A DNA stretch of 64,000 nucleotides. Origin: Desmodesmus armatus. Its lineage: Eukaryota; Chlorophyta; Chlorophyceae; Sphaeropleales; Scenedesmaceae. The notes below the pieces were generated by a model. The model searched no databases, was not told where the DNA came from, and saw only the letters and a list, made by a program, of their open reading frames with translations. Location: NCBI GenBank assembly GCA_007449985.2, contig VIIQ02000045.1, positions 115,589 to 179,588 of the forward strand, in the 5' to 3' direction. How positions within the stretch are numbered: the stretch's first letter is position 1; the number at the start of each line of letters is the position of its first letter. Below are positions 26,199-37,800 of this stretch, piece after piece. The position numbers were made by a program, and so were the translations under genes.

Positions 26199-26665
26199 TT
26201 ACAAAAATGCCTCTTGTCAAAGGCCCTTTGGCCAATGTGAATGCCGGCATCCGCATGCAACAGCCGAAGTGGTCCTTGACTACAACGCCGCCGCAGCAAA
26301 CAAAACACATGCTGCGTGGCACCTACAGCACCTGATGCAAGCAAACACAAGCCAACCCTTGTCCAATCAGCATGACAGCCACGCTAGGTTTCAGTTGACC
26401 CTCCAGCCACCGCCACCAGCACGCCCAGCACAGCGCATGAACATGAGGCAAGCCACCTTGCCTGCAGACGTCACCAGCCACCCCCTGATGTCAACAAGGG
26501 CGCAGGCTCGACTATCACCTTGAAGCCTAGCACTCAGCACACCCTCTCCTCACATGATGGCGCGCACAATGGCCACAACACAGCAGGTCGTTCTTGCTGA
26601 CCGGCTGAGCCGCGCAGTTCAATCACACATGGCAAGACAACACACGACGGCACAAACATACTTCT
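26199..26665 (-). other. 3' UTR of the LRR gene
   Basis: TTACA at 26199-26203 (TGTAA on the minus strand), 463 nt beyond the stop codon, is the probable poly(A) signal. The sequence between is CA-rich on the + strand, as expected for a leftward transcript. Confidence 0.5.
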
Positions 26666-29428
26666 CTAGAGCTCAGTAATGACAATCTGCTTTGGGGCCG
26701 GCAGCCCGCTCTTGAGCAGGTTGTCTGCAGCCTCCTTAAGCTGCTGTAGATCAAAGCCTGAGTCTGTGGATATGAGCACCTCGTCAGTGCCCCACAGCGC
26801 ACACAGCAACATGAAGGCATCCTCGTCATCCAAGGGCCAGTCAGACAGAGTCAAACGCAGCTGCCGCAGGCCAGACAGGCGTGCAAGCTGCAGGAGGCCA
26901 GACATAGTCACACAGGTTTCATACCCCAGGAACAGATCCAGGCAAGTCAGCGACTTGCTCACCAGACTGTGGGCAGCTGACACAAGCGCTATCAACTCCA
27001 CATCGCCCTGTGCAGACGCTGCCAGTGTGTTGAGCCCCTGCAGATCACTCAGACTCCTCCAGGCAGCTACTAGCCTGGACTCAGGGTCACCTGGCTCGCT
27101 CGTATACAAGCTGAAGACACATATGGCGACATCCGATGTAGCTGAGTCAGCTGTATCTATTGTCAGCTCCTGCAGGCCTGTGCAGTACAAGCTGAGGTTG
27201 CTGACAGCCGTGGCACAGATAGCACTCTCCTGTCCCACCATCTGCAGTTTTGGGAATGCAGCAAACGGGACGGAGCCGCAGGTACTTGTCAGGGCTACCA
27301 CAGAGGGGAGTAAGTTGCTGATGCTCTCCTCCCCCTCCCAACCCACACGAGAGCGCCAGCCACCCTGAATCTCAGTCAACTTGGTGCAAGCAGCCAGGGC
27401 TGTGATGATGTCAGGCGACAGTGAGCCGGCTGCAAAGCTGGCAAGGTGCTTCAGCCGCCCAAATGCACGGACACACTCCTCGGAACCACCTGTGGCCAAA
27501 CTGTCCAAGAGCTGCAAGCGGGTCAAGCCACTGAGCTGGCCCACAGCAATCCAGTCAGCTGGTGCCACTGCCATCTCATCGCCGTCGTGGCAGCTATAAG
27601 ACAGGCTCTGAAGGCTGGTGCAGCTGCTCAAACACTTCAGCGCCTGGCGTGTGCGCATCTCAACCTTCAGTTCAGTCAGAGATGTCAGCTTTGCGACAAG
27701 CTGGTGAGTCAGCAGCTGGTTGTTGCAGCCTTTGGGTGGCTGCTTGACTGCGATGTCTAGGGACTGCAGCTGCTGCAGCTTGTTGAGTGTAGCCAGCTCA
27801 GCCCCCGTGCATGCATAGGGCACCTGCGTGCAGCAGCAGGCAGCGGCAGGCAGGCAGGCAAGTCAGGACACAAGCCTCCTTCTGCTTGTCAGGTGTGGGT
27901 GGCAACTAGACTGCCAAGCTCCGATCTTGAAGGCTGGCCACTTGCTGACTTCATCCTGTCCATGTGCGTGCTATCCTCTGGCAGAAGGTAGATTCTGTGC
28001 AACTTCGTGTTGCTTGGCTCAGGGCTGACTTGACATAACTGTGCGCGCGCTCAGCACATTCATTTCGCAGGGTGTGCATGCTTGCGCTCATTGTCTGGAT
28101 CAGTAGGAGCTTGTTTCACATGGCGTAAGCCTCTCAGTAACAAAGGCTGGCTCTGCAGCGCTGCATTGTGGTCCCACACACAGCCCTGGCTACTATCAAT
28201 CGAAAGATGTGTGGCTTACTTCATCTGTGAACACGAGGGTGAGTGATGTCAGCTGGGTTGCCTGCGCCAGCTCTGACCACACTTTGCCTGCGCCCTGCCA
28301 GTTCTGCTTGCTGGTTAGGGACAGGCTGCGCATGCCGCTCAGGTGCTTGCGCATGGTGCGCAGCAGCGACACCACGCCGGGCTTGTTGCGCTGCGGCTGG
28401 CGGGGGGTGGCGGGGTCGACTGTCAAGCTGATGCTGTCCAGCTTGGGCAGCCTGCAGGCAAAAGGAGCACAAAAGCAAAGTTCGCACAGCCTGCCTAGGT
28501 AGCAAAGTTTAAGGGCCCCAGCCCCTGCAGGGTATGCTTGCAGCAAGCTTCAAGCTGTGGTTCGGCCCTACTAGGGTTTCCTTGCAGCAGCTCGGACACT
28601 CCTTCAACGGTTTTTCCAAGCACGTCCTGCAGTCCTGCACATGCATGTGCATATGGCGAAGGAGGTATGCTTGCAGCGGCACTGCTGCGCCAGTAGGGCC
28701 AAGGAGATATGCTTGCAGCAAGTAGCGGAATGTGCTCAGCACATATGTATGCCTGCACGGCTGCAAGCACATAAAGCTGCAGCCATGGCTTTTTTGCTTT
28801 GCCTGCACCTGTACCAGGCTTGAAGTTGTTTATCGCAGGCATGACAGCATGTGTCTAACAGTCTCAGCACACCCTCACCTAGCCAGTGCTGGCATGAGGT
28901 GTCCAGTGAGCTGACAGTCCTCAGCACAGCCCACACCGACACTGATGGACCTGCAGCTGGGGAAGTGGGCTGCCACACTGTTCGCCCAGCGCTGGACTGT
29001 TGCAACTGTGATGGGCAGCACTGCGCCTGGCACTGCCTTAAGCTTGAGCACCTGCACGCTGCTGTAGCAGAGGTCCCTGAGAGCGCTGCATGTGAGTGCC
29101 ACGCTGCTTGCTGAGCCCTGTGCAGTCAGCTTTGGGAGCAGCACCTGTGCCCATGTGTCGGGGTTGAGCTGGTCGATGCAGTGCAGCAGCGGGGGCCTGC
29201 CAGGGATCTTGAGCACCTGTAAGTCAGGTCAACAAAGCAGTGTGATGTTGATGCACAGCAGTTCACTTCCCGCTATACCTTGCAAAGCTGGCTGTAAAGC
29301 GTGCAGGCACATGGTTGATAGCACAAGGGGGTGCTGCAACAGGATGCTGTTGTGGGGTTGCACAGGCATGGACTGCTGTTGCATGCGATCCTCACCTGCT
29401 GCTGGAAGCCAGTGCGTCCCGGAGCCAT
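26666..29428 (-). CDS. F-box-like leucine-rich-repeat protein
   Basis: Four exons: 29428-29396 (11 codons, MAPGRTGFQQQ), 29216-28879, 28451-28220 and 27823-26666. They are in phase and give 586 residues. Residues 20-60 look like an F-box-like helical module (LNPDTWAQVLLPKL...VALTCSALRDLC). The rest is a run of irregular leucine-rich repeats: LPKLDSISLTV, LSGMRSLSLTS, QLTSLTLVF, LQQLQSLDIAV, LTSLTELKV, TSLQSLSY, LSGLTRLQLL and LARLSGLRQLRLTLSDW. Algal genomes carry large families of such proteins, and F-box/LRR proteins usually choose substrates for SCF ubiquitin ligases. The F-box is weak, so a plain LRR scaffold is possible. There are no membrane segments or signal peptide. Confidence 0.72.
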
Positions 29429-29763
29429 GTTGAAGGCTTCCCTATATGATATAAGCTCAGAGCTTGTAGATGATCCCAGTCGTTGAGGGGTTGGACTTGG
29501 GAACTTTCCTTTAGGAAAAGGACAGGCTGAAGCTCAAGCTCTTGATGTTTGCAGCGAAGCACTTGCCACACCAGCAAGTGATCAAAAAAATTGTTTCGGA
29601 ACCAGATACTTGTAGGTGGTCGCTTTCGTGTGTCAGTTTGAATGGTGTACTGCTAACTACCTTTAAGTACACAACCGACTGCGGGACGATCGGGCAAACA
29701 GAGGATGAAACGTTTTGGAACGAACTTTTTGGATTCTGACTCAACCCAGCACTCTCCCTGTTG
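29429..29763 (-). promoter_or_regulatory. 5' flank of the LRR gene
   Basis: A non-coding, AT-richer flank with CpG retained at 29600-29730 (for example gcgggacgatcggg) and no TG/CA skew. It abuts the 3' end of the LCAT gene. Confidence 0.45.
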
Positions 29764-29908
29764 TTACACCCCCTCAGGCCTCACACACTCACTTGCAGCG
29801 CTGGGCTAGCCCAACAGCATTGAAAAAACACTTCAGAGCAGGACAGTGACCGATAACCCCAACGACTTCGATGAACACTTGACACAGCCTCACAACACCC
29901 CCTCATGC
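29764..29908 (-). other. 3' UTR and poly(A) signal of the LCAT gene
   Basis: TTACA at 29764-29768 is TGTAA on the minus strand, 141 nt past the stop codon. This fits a short 3' UTR. Confidence 0.55.
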
Positions 29909-32900
29909 TCACGGCACCACCGCATTCTTCACCAGCTGAGTCAAGGAGCTCTGATGTGGCACCCCCAGCTTGTACAGTATGCTGTCAAGAGCATGCAAGC
30001 CTGCAGGATGTGCAAGGATGCTTGCATGGTCCACCAGAGGCCCGCTCACTTCCACGACGCGCTCAGCGGAAGTCAACCTGCACCGGCAGCAGCATGTCCC
30101 AAGCTAGGTGCTAGGCTGTGCACATACAAACAAACTGCGAGCCGCTCGCGGCTGACGTTCATGTCATCACAACAACACGAGAAGCCTGACATGCTATGTT
30201 TGCAGGACCCGCGAATGCTTGTGAGGCATGCTGTGCTTGTGGGGCTGCTGCACACCTTTCCTCCACCAAATCTATCTAGGGCCCTTTCTTGCAGCAGCAC
30301 ACGGCTCAGATCAAGCCCGACCCTTGAGGCCCACATGCACCTACCTCTTGCACAGCCTCAAGCTGTTGAGGTCCACCACACCGTCACCACTGGTCCATAT
30401 AATCTCTATGGGTCTGGCCAATGCCTGGTGCCTGTGTATCGTCTCATTGAACACAAGTGTCTCAGGGGTGACCACACCAGTACCTGCATGGTGCATTGTG
30501 GTGGAGAGAGAAAAGAGAAAACAAGGTTATGTTGGGTGATGGGAGGGTTGCACACAGTTTGTGGCTGCTGATCATCACCACCTCTGACAAGGAAGCAACG
30601 GCGCTTCACGGGCAATCAGCTTGCTGCAGGTCGGTGACACACACAGGACTGGTCTCAAATGGGCATGGGACTGCAGCCGTCACTGCCCCGTCCTGACAAT
30701 CTACTCTATCTCACCAAGGTCTCTACACATGTTCACAAGCCATGCAGCAGCCAGACTGCTTTTACAGATGGCAAGCGCATACTCACTGTAGAGGCAGTAA
30801 GTGTCCAGCCCTTCAATGGGCCCATGCTCCAAGATCTTCTCAGATCGCTGCCAGGAGTCAGCAAGCAAGGATGCCTGCACATCAATATCGCGGTGATGTA
30901 CGTTAGTCAGGTTTGTACCAGAGCCCGCAAGCACATGTCCAGTCCTATTCTGAGTGGCTGATTAGCAGCACCCGCAGCTGGCTGCATGTAGCAAAATGCA
31001 CCACATGGGACAATCTGCACATGTCCTGAGCACGCTACCAGCAAAGTTGGCAACTTGTGTGTCTCAAGTGACCGGGCCAGTTTCTGCAGAATGCAGGCAA
31101 CTGTGTGAGGGACACAGGCCCTCTTCCAAACCCACATGGGCTGCCCAGAGGCATGCACGCCAATGCATGCAGTGACAAGCCTGAGCCCTGCTGTGGTGAC
31201 TCAGAAGGTCAGGTCCCTACTTACCCCGGCAGTATCACCCATATCCTCCAGAACCTGCTTTTGCTGGAGGACAGTGTAGTTCTTGCTAGGTGTCACGATG
31301 ACCGTCTGCAAGCAGTACAGAGCAGCAGGCCACAGATCACAACAAGTTCACTGAATGTGAGAACCATCACCAGCTGCGGTGTGCACAGTGGGTCTTTGAC
31401 CTGGGGTGAGCTCTCTGACTGGTGCACAGTGCAAAAGGCATACGGTCCAGGCATGCACACTGTCAGCCTTTTGGGACTTTTAGGCTGGAAATTGAAGGCT
31501 GATGCGGGTTCTAGCCTCACAGGTGCACCGTACAGATCTGTGGTAGCCTGCCTATAGGCCGCTTGTGGCAAGCCACTCCTTGCCACTGCCGATGCAAGAA
31601 GCACTCACCATGTTCCCTGTCACCTGGGCACCCATCCCCTCCTTCCCGCGGCCATTTGCATGTGCACTGTACTCCAATAATGCAAATGCTAGTACAGACT
31701 GCAGCCACCTACATGGTTGACTCCCAGCACTCCCTCCCTTGGCAGCATCCAACCCCAGCTAGGCAGTCCAAAGGCAAAGTTGTAGACAGACTTGCCCACC
31801 ACCGTTGGGTGCCACTTGCCAGACACCTCAGGTTTCAGCAGGTTGGACATCAGAGGCAGCAGCTTGAAGAAGTCACCTGAGGGCAGGACATGAACATGTA
31901 CTGTTGTAGCAGCGCAGTATGTTGCCGTTGCAACACCACTGGCAAGGGTCACAACCCAACTACCTGCAGATTGTCCCACTGCAACCACTACACGGTACTG
32001 TGCGAGCTAGTGTGCATGACCAGTGCGAGGGAGGCAGCGTGTCTGGAATGACAACCACAAGATGTCAATGCAGGTGGGGGTAGTCGGCAACCAGTAATCA
32101 ACAACAGAAACAGTGAGCATCTGCAGTATCCAGGCTGTATCCAGAGGCACCTTGCCGTGGAGTGTGTTGAGGCAGACGTATCTGCTTGATCAGGTGGCAA
32201 GGTGTTTGCCCCTCGATACAGCCTGGATACACCGCGCCGAACAAAAACCGAGGTCCAAGTGCAACTGCTGCGCTGCGCAGCGAACTTTCAGGCTGTATAC
32301 AGGAGGTGTGTAGTGTGGCAGCAGTACCTGCCAGCATCGTCAGCCATGGAGTTGCTGCAGAGCCGCCAAAGGGGCCACCCACAGGCACCCAGCCACCGAT
32401 AGTCTTCTGCCTGTTGGCAGCAGCAGACACAGCAACTGCATGAGTGTGAGCACTTTGATTAGTCCAGTGATGGGAGCTATTGCAGGTGTCTCCAATTACT
32501 GCAGGTATACTGACGTGTATGTTTTTTGTGTTTGATCCACCGTGTGTGTTTTTTTTGTGTTTGATCCACCGTGTGTGTTCCAGAGGCACCGTGGCTGGCG
32601 AAGTGGATGCTGGGAGCAAGTAGCCCTGGTGCCCAGCACAGCAGGATGGAGCGACATGATGGTGCTGGGTATTGAAGGGCATGTCTTGGCATGCTCCATG
32701 CAAGCATGTGCGTGATTGGATTGCTAGTCTTGCAGGAATGGTACAGCAGGAATGGTACAGCAAGAATGGTACAGGGTTGTGTTGGGGTGCGCCTGCCTCA
32801 TTACAGCTGACCCGTGTCCCCTTACCCAGAGTTGAGCACACCACTCACCTCCACTCTGTAAACTCTGGCTTCTGAAACAGTGCAGCCATGACGTTGGCGC

Positions 32901-34433
32901 CATAGCTGTGGCTCAGCACAATGGCCTTCTTGCCACAATTTGTTCTGACGCTCTTGGAGATGTCATCAGCTATCTTCTGCAGTCCACCAGTCTGCACAAA
33001 ACAACCACCACCACCACCACCACCACCAGCAGCAGCAGCAGCAGCAGGATTACGACAAGGGCACCCTTGGATAGCACTAGATACATACGTGTACTGCCAT
33101 TGCTGAGGTAGGGGCTCCTTGATCTGGAATGACTGGGTTATGGCAGCGGTGCTCCCTCACCGAGATGCACAGCTGCTGATGAGGCCAAACCATACTAGGG
33201 TTGTAACTTGTGCGTGCTGATGCACCGATGTGTCAAGGGGGTGGAACCCTCTACTAGAGGCTGGGGTTTCACCCGTGAAGTCTGCTGCATGTGAGACCGA
33301 CTCTGTGCCAGGCAGCCTCTCTGCAGTCCCGCCACCGACCTGCTCCAAGCCTTGGATGCCTGTGCGCCAGTCAAAGGGAATGTTGAAGAAGTTGACGCCT
33401 GGCACATATCCATGCTTCTTGAAGAGGTGCCGCAGCAGCAGGGCGTAAAAGTATTTCTGCTTTGATTTCTCAGGAAAGGCCCCAAAGACATCACCGTAGT
33501 CTGGCCACAGCTGTGTGCCAGTGCTGTTGTGCCACCTTCATCCAAACAGAAAGCCAAGAACAGTCACATTTGCTTTAGTGTCAGCCACACCAGTGGACTG
33601 CAATCGAAAGAACGGATGGCACTGGTAAGATGGTGCCACGGCTGGCACCGCCCATCATAGCTTTGCCTGACTGCTGTTCAGGTTCTCATGGCCCACATAC
33701 ACTGGTGGTGATATGCCCGTTCAGCCAGCTGCAGTGAGGTGGCCACGCAGTCCAGACCGTGTTTATTGGTTGATACGAGCTGCTAGCCCATATCAACAAG
33801 AAGTGTTGCCAGCGCACCTGCCGGTGACAGAGTCATACTGGAGGCTCATGTGGTGTGACCAGCAGCGTAGCATCTTTCCCCAGGCCCAATTATCAGCATA
33901 CCACACCACGGTTGTGTTGGTGAGTGGGGGGCAATCCTTCGTGCCTGTAGACACCCCACTCAACTGCGAGCCACCCACCCCTGCACACCAGAGCCAGCCA
34001 GACAGTACCATGTGGTGAATGGACGCGGCGCAATGCAGCCTGTGGCTGCTTTGCATATGGATGCTGGTGCGGCTATTGGTGTGTTGTTGCGTTCCCTTAT
34101 GGGCAAGCTGCCAGCTTTTGCCAATCACAATACCGCTACAACTGCTTGCGCTGCTGTAGCCGTGCTTGCTTTGGTCACATGCATGGTGTGACGTGGGGTC
34201 TTGCACTGCATTAGATCAGTCTGTCAGAGCTTACCTGATATGAGTACAAGAGTGGGCTTCGCTGTGGCACACAAGTCAAGCAATTGAGCATGTATGCTCA
34301 GCAGCTCAGTCTTCCCTCCTGTTGCTGCAGCAGCTGTGGTATCATGATGCACAATCGTTGCAGTTGATGAATACACCGCAAGAAAGCAGATCAACACCAA
34401 AAATAATTGCTTTGGTGCAACCTGCCGCGCCAT
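29909..34433 (-). CDS. Lecithin:cholesterol acyltransferase-like protein (LCAT/PSAT/PDAT superfamily)
   Basis: Alpha/beta-hydrolase that moves or releases an acyl chain from a phospholipid. Ten exons: 34433-34235, 33980-33818, 33535-33340, 32991-32849, 32410-32328, 31876-31713, 31305-31225, 30949-30787, 30483-30345 and 30077-29909. They encode 499 residues with every junction in phase. The N-terminus is a signal peptide or anchor (LFLVLICFLAVYSS). Then come LVLISGVGGSQLSG, the lid-region Cys/Trp motif (WAWGKMLRCW), and GVNFFNIPFDWR. The triad is Ser215 in SHSYG, Asp431 in GDGVVDLNS and His461 in VDHASIL. Other marks are GGPFGGSA, VIVTPSKNYT and DTYCLYS. This is the soluble or secretory LCAT-like form. 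Acceptor specificity (sterol, diacylglycerol, water) cannot be decided from sequence. Confidence 0.93.
32521..32774 (-). repeat. Two short tandem repeats in an LCAT intron
   Basis: About 32521-32576 holds two copies of a roughly 28-nt unit with a T-run and gtttgatccaccgtgtgtg. 32733-32774 holds three 14-nt copies of caggaatggtacag, the last with one change. Both lie in the intron between exons 4 and 5. Confidence 0.75.
33004..33050 (-). repeat. Trinucleotide microsatellite (ACC then AGC) in an LCAT intron
   Basis: A run of ACC/CCA triplets passes into CAG triplets. It lies right next to the acceptor of LCAT exon 4, where on the minus strand it reads as CTG then GGT repeats. Confidence 0.85.
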
Positions 34434-34809
34434 CCTTGTGATGTCAACACTTGGCGCGCTGGCCGACCCCAAGGCCTGCGGCACAGGCCTGGGCTGAAAG
34501 ATAATGACAACCCAAGTGTTGATTGAACAAACAGATGAGGCAACTATCAGATTACGGTGAAGCGAAGAAACTAGAAAACAGCTCGTTGCGGACGTATGCA
34601 AGCCGCAAATCTGCCTTTCAACACGGATTGCCTGGCATAAGTTCAATCACACTGTTGTTGACGTTCAGGGCTTGAAATGAATGGCGAAGCGGTGGTATGC
34701 TTTCGGTGAAACACGTCACACTATCGCAACATCAGGTCTGCCCATGGGCCCATGACCCGAGCATGTTGGTGGGCATGTATCACAGAGCCTGGTCTCCTGG
34801 CAGTGAGCC
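34434..34809 (-). promoter_or_regulatory. LCAT promoter and BBS7 3' UTR
   Basis: 376 bp between the LCAT start codon and the BBS7 stop codon, both genes leftward. 34540-34640 is CpG-containing and unskewed, so the LCAT promoter is probably here. I found no TTACA signal for BBS7 in this gap. Confidence 0.45.
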
Positions 34810-37800
34810 TCATATAGCTCGAGACATATACTCAACTGCTGCCTGCAAGCTGCACACACCACCAGCCTCTGATCGCAACAGCTTTTCTAGCCCAGGCAGC
34901 TGCCGCTGCACAGCCCCTGTGGCCCCTGTGCTGAACCGCACACAGTCCTGGAACAGACGCATGATGCTGCCCACTGCTGCATCAAGCCCAGAATCCTTCT
35001 CAGGACCTGCAGTGTCCACCGCTGCTGCTGCTGCCTGCTGGTCGCTGGATTGCGGTTGAGCGTCACCCAGCAGTGCCTGGTAGTCTGCTGCTAAGAAGCT
35101 GACGTCCCCACCCTCCTGCACCTGCAGCTCCTGCAGTGTCACACAGCAAGAGAGTGCAGCAAGCACCACAAATGCACGGGTGTCAGTTCTCTGCCAGGTA
35201 ATGACATGCATTGCCAGCTCTTGCTGTCAGAAATAATGACATGGTCTGGTTTGAGATGTCCGAGTGACTGCACAGCCATCCGCATCCGAAAACACATGCC
35301 ACAGCACTGTGTCAGTCATACAAGCTCCCAGTACAGTCAACATCGGCCGATGCTTGCACCCAACTAAGCAAGCAATTTCCCATGAGGCACACTAGCTTCA
35401 CAAGGCTTTTCATAAGTGCATTGAGCATCATAACATCATGGCATGCTGCACCTCTTCCTTGAAAGTGTGTCGACAGGAGCCCTACCTGCAGTGCAGCTGC
35501 CAGCTTGCGTCGCCTGGCCATGCGGCGCTGCACCTCTAGCCTTGGCCACAGCAGGCTGCAGCAGTGCTGCAGCCCTGACGCGTGCACCTTGAAGCGCATG
35601 CTGACACGATGCCGGGCTGCTGTGGCAGCTTCTAGCAGGCTGTCATGCAGGATGGCCATCGTGCTGATGGACTCACTGCAGGGAACAGCATTTCACAGCA
35701 CGGCATGACGCAGCACAGCAGCCTGGTTCACAAAATGTCGGCACAGTGTCTGCCTGATTGATATGTCTGTTGGTGCTGTGGTGCAGTCGTGGACGGGCGA
35801 ACACCGCCACAGACATTCACATCGGAGCACCGATGCACTGCACTGCATCCACACGTGGTGAAGAGGGTCCGATTATATGGGGACGTTGCAGCTCCAAGGC
35901 ATACCATACTAGCTGGTGTGTCGATTGTGGGGATTCCACCAGACCTTGGTTCAGGCATGCAGACCACCGTCGCTGCCGTGTCCCTCCCCAAAACACGCTC
36001 GCACGCACCACATGAATGTTGCTTGTCCCTGCCCATACACACAGCCCAGCAGTGTCCCTGTGTCTTGCTGCTTGAACAGCAGGTAGTTGCTGCTGCTGCT
36101 GCTGCTGGACAGCTGCTGCGAGATGCCAGGCAGGATGCCCCCCAACCAGCCATGCACATCTGAGACACTGAAGCCACCTGCGTGTAACAACAACACACGC
36201 CAGTATTTATTTGTCAGCATCCGTATGATACGGAAGCAGCACAGCCCCACCAATGCATGGGCAGAGTTGGTCACACCCAACCAAGCACAGTGAGCGTGCT
36301 TGCAGACGCAGGGCCAAACCAAGGTGTACACAGCCTGAGGTTACCACGGCACACAACGCATGATGGATCACAGCCCCCAGTATCCCACCTCCCACCTTGG
36401 AACGCCAGTTCACTGAATGGCCGCTCCAGCTGAAGCTGGCTGAACAGCACTGCTGCGCCCTCGTCTCCCTGCAGCCCTGAGGCCAGCCCCTGCTGCTGCA
36501 GCATACTGCCTGGGTTGGACACCAACTGGTGCAAGCACAGCGGCAGCAGCTGCACCTGCATACGGCATCAGCATTCATCAATGATTGGAGTCACCAGGTG
36601 CTCTTGGTGTCAGATGCAGATGCAAGCCACAGTGATGGTTGAACACGATGCTGCCCGGGGACGTACGCACTTTGCAGTCGCTGCCTGCTTACAACGTTGC
36701 TGGTGAGTCTTCTGGTCAGGCTGTCCCCCTGTGACCACAGCTTGCAGCCCTGGCTGCTGCTGGGTCAGGCGCCAAGCATGCACCAGCCGTGGCAGCTGTT
36801 GATTGGTATCTGATTGCTGTGGAAATCTTGCAAGCCATATGGCTGGAGCAGTGCAACAACGTGGTGCACCACCGTGACTGGCAGCTGCAAACCATGTGCC
36901 TGGCTAGCCTCTGCACAACCTGATGGGGAATCCAGTGCTGCGCCAAGCGCACCTCGATAGCTGGGCATGTTTTGGGTGGTAGTGCTGGGATGATGTACAC
37001 CGTGACCTTGCCTGGTGCACCTTCAGCGGCTGTGAACTTCACAGTCAGGCGGTTTGTGGACTCCTGGAACCTGGGAAGGCATGATGGGGTTATATCGTTG
37101 GATATAGTCACGCAACGGTTGCAGCGTTGGATATAGTTGCTTATGCCTTGCCTGTATGCTGCCTGAGTGTCTACTGATGATGACAGCACAGCAATGACTG
37201 CGCATGTGTACAGATGCAAACACTGCCGGCGTGCTGGGTGTGTGCTGAGTACAGACCATCCCCAGCCTTTGTGTGTGCAATGGCGGCTGTAGGACGCAGG
37301 GTGTGCTCAGCATACTGAGGACAGTCAGGTCTGATGGCAACCAACGATAGCAGCAAAAAATAGCTTAGTAGCTACCGAATACTGTTGTAAGCAGACCGGG
37401 ACCACTGCAGGTGCACCTGTAGGTTGCGAGCGTGGCATTGCCATTGGCAGGCTCTGGGGGTGACAGGCTGGATATGGCCACGTGCCCAGGCATGTCCAGC
37501 AGCTTGAGCGGCACAGGTGACTGCACGACACAGCGCGCAGCACAGTTGGAGGAGGATCCTTTGGCAAGGACGCCGCCGGCGCTCAGCTACACACAAGCCA
37601 GCCACACACATCTATCTGGAGGGGCAACCGTCAACTGTCATGCTGATGTGAAGGCTCATGCATTGTGCAGTTGCCGTGTATGATGCGTGAGGAGCATCCC
37701 TTCACAAACCCTTTTCTACATATATTGCGACAACACATCTCGGAATGCTCTCAGCCATTCACTCTGCCACAACCGGCATGCAGCAGACTGCTGACTGCTG

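Noticed and set aside
29846..30571. 241-codon + strand frame
   Set aside because: It overlaps the last LCAT exons on the opposite strand and has no family resemblance.
31600..31700. Extra LCAT exon reading LLEYSAHANGRGKEG...
   Set aside because: It looked like the NYTA motif region, but the intron before it would be only 14 nt. The true motif exon (VIVTPSKNYT) lies at 31305-31225 and joins exon 6 in phase.
32098..32844. 248-codon minus-strand frame across the LCAT gene
   Set aside because: It runs through two introns and only briefly shares frame with LCAT exon 5. The homologous exon is 32410-32328 alone.
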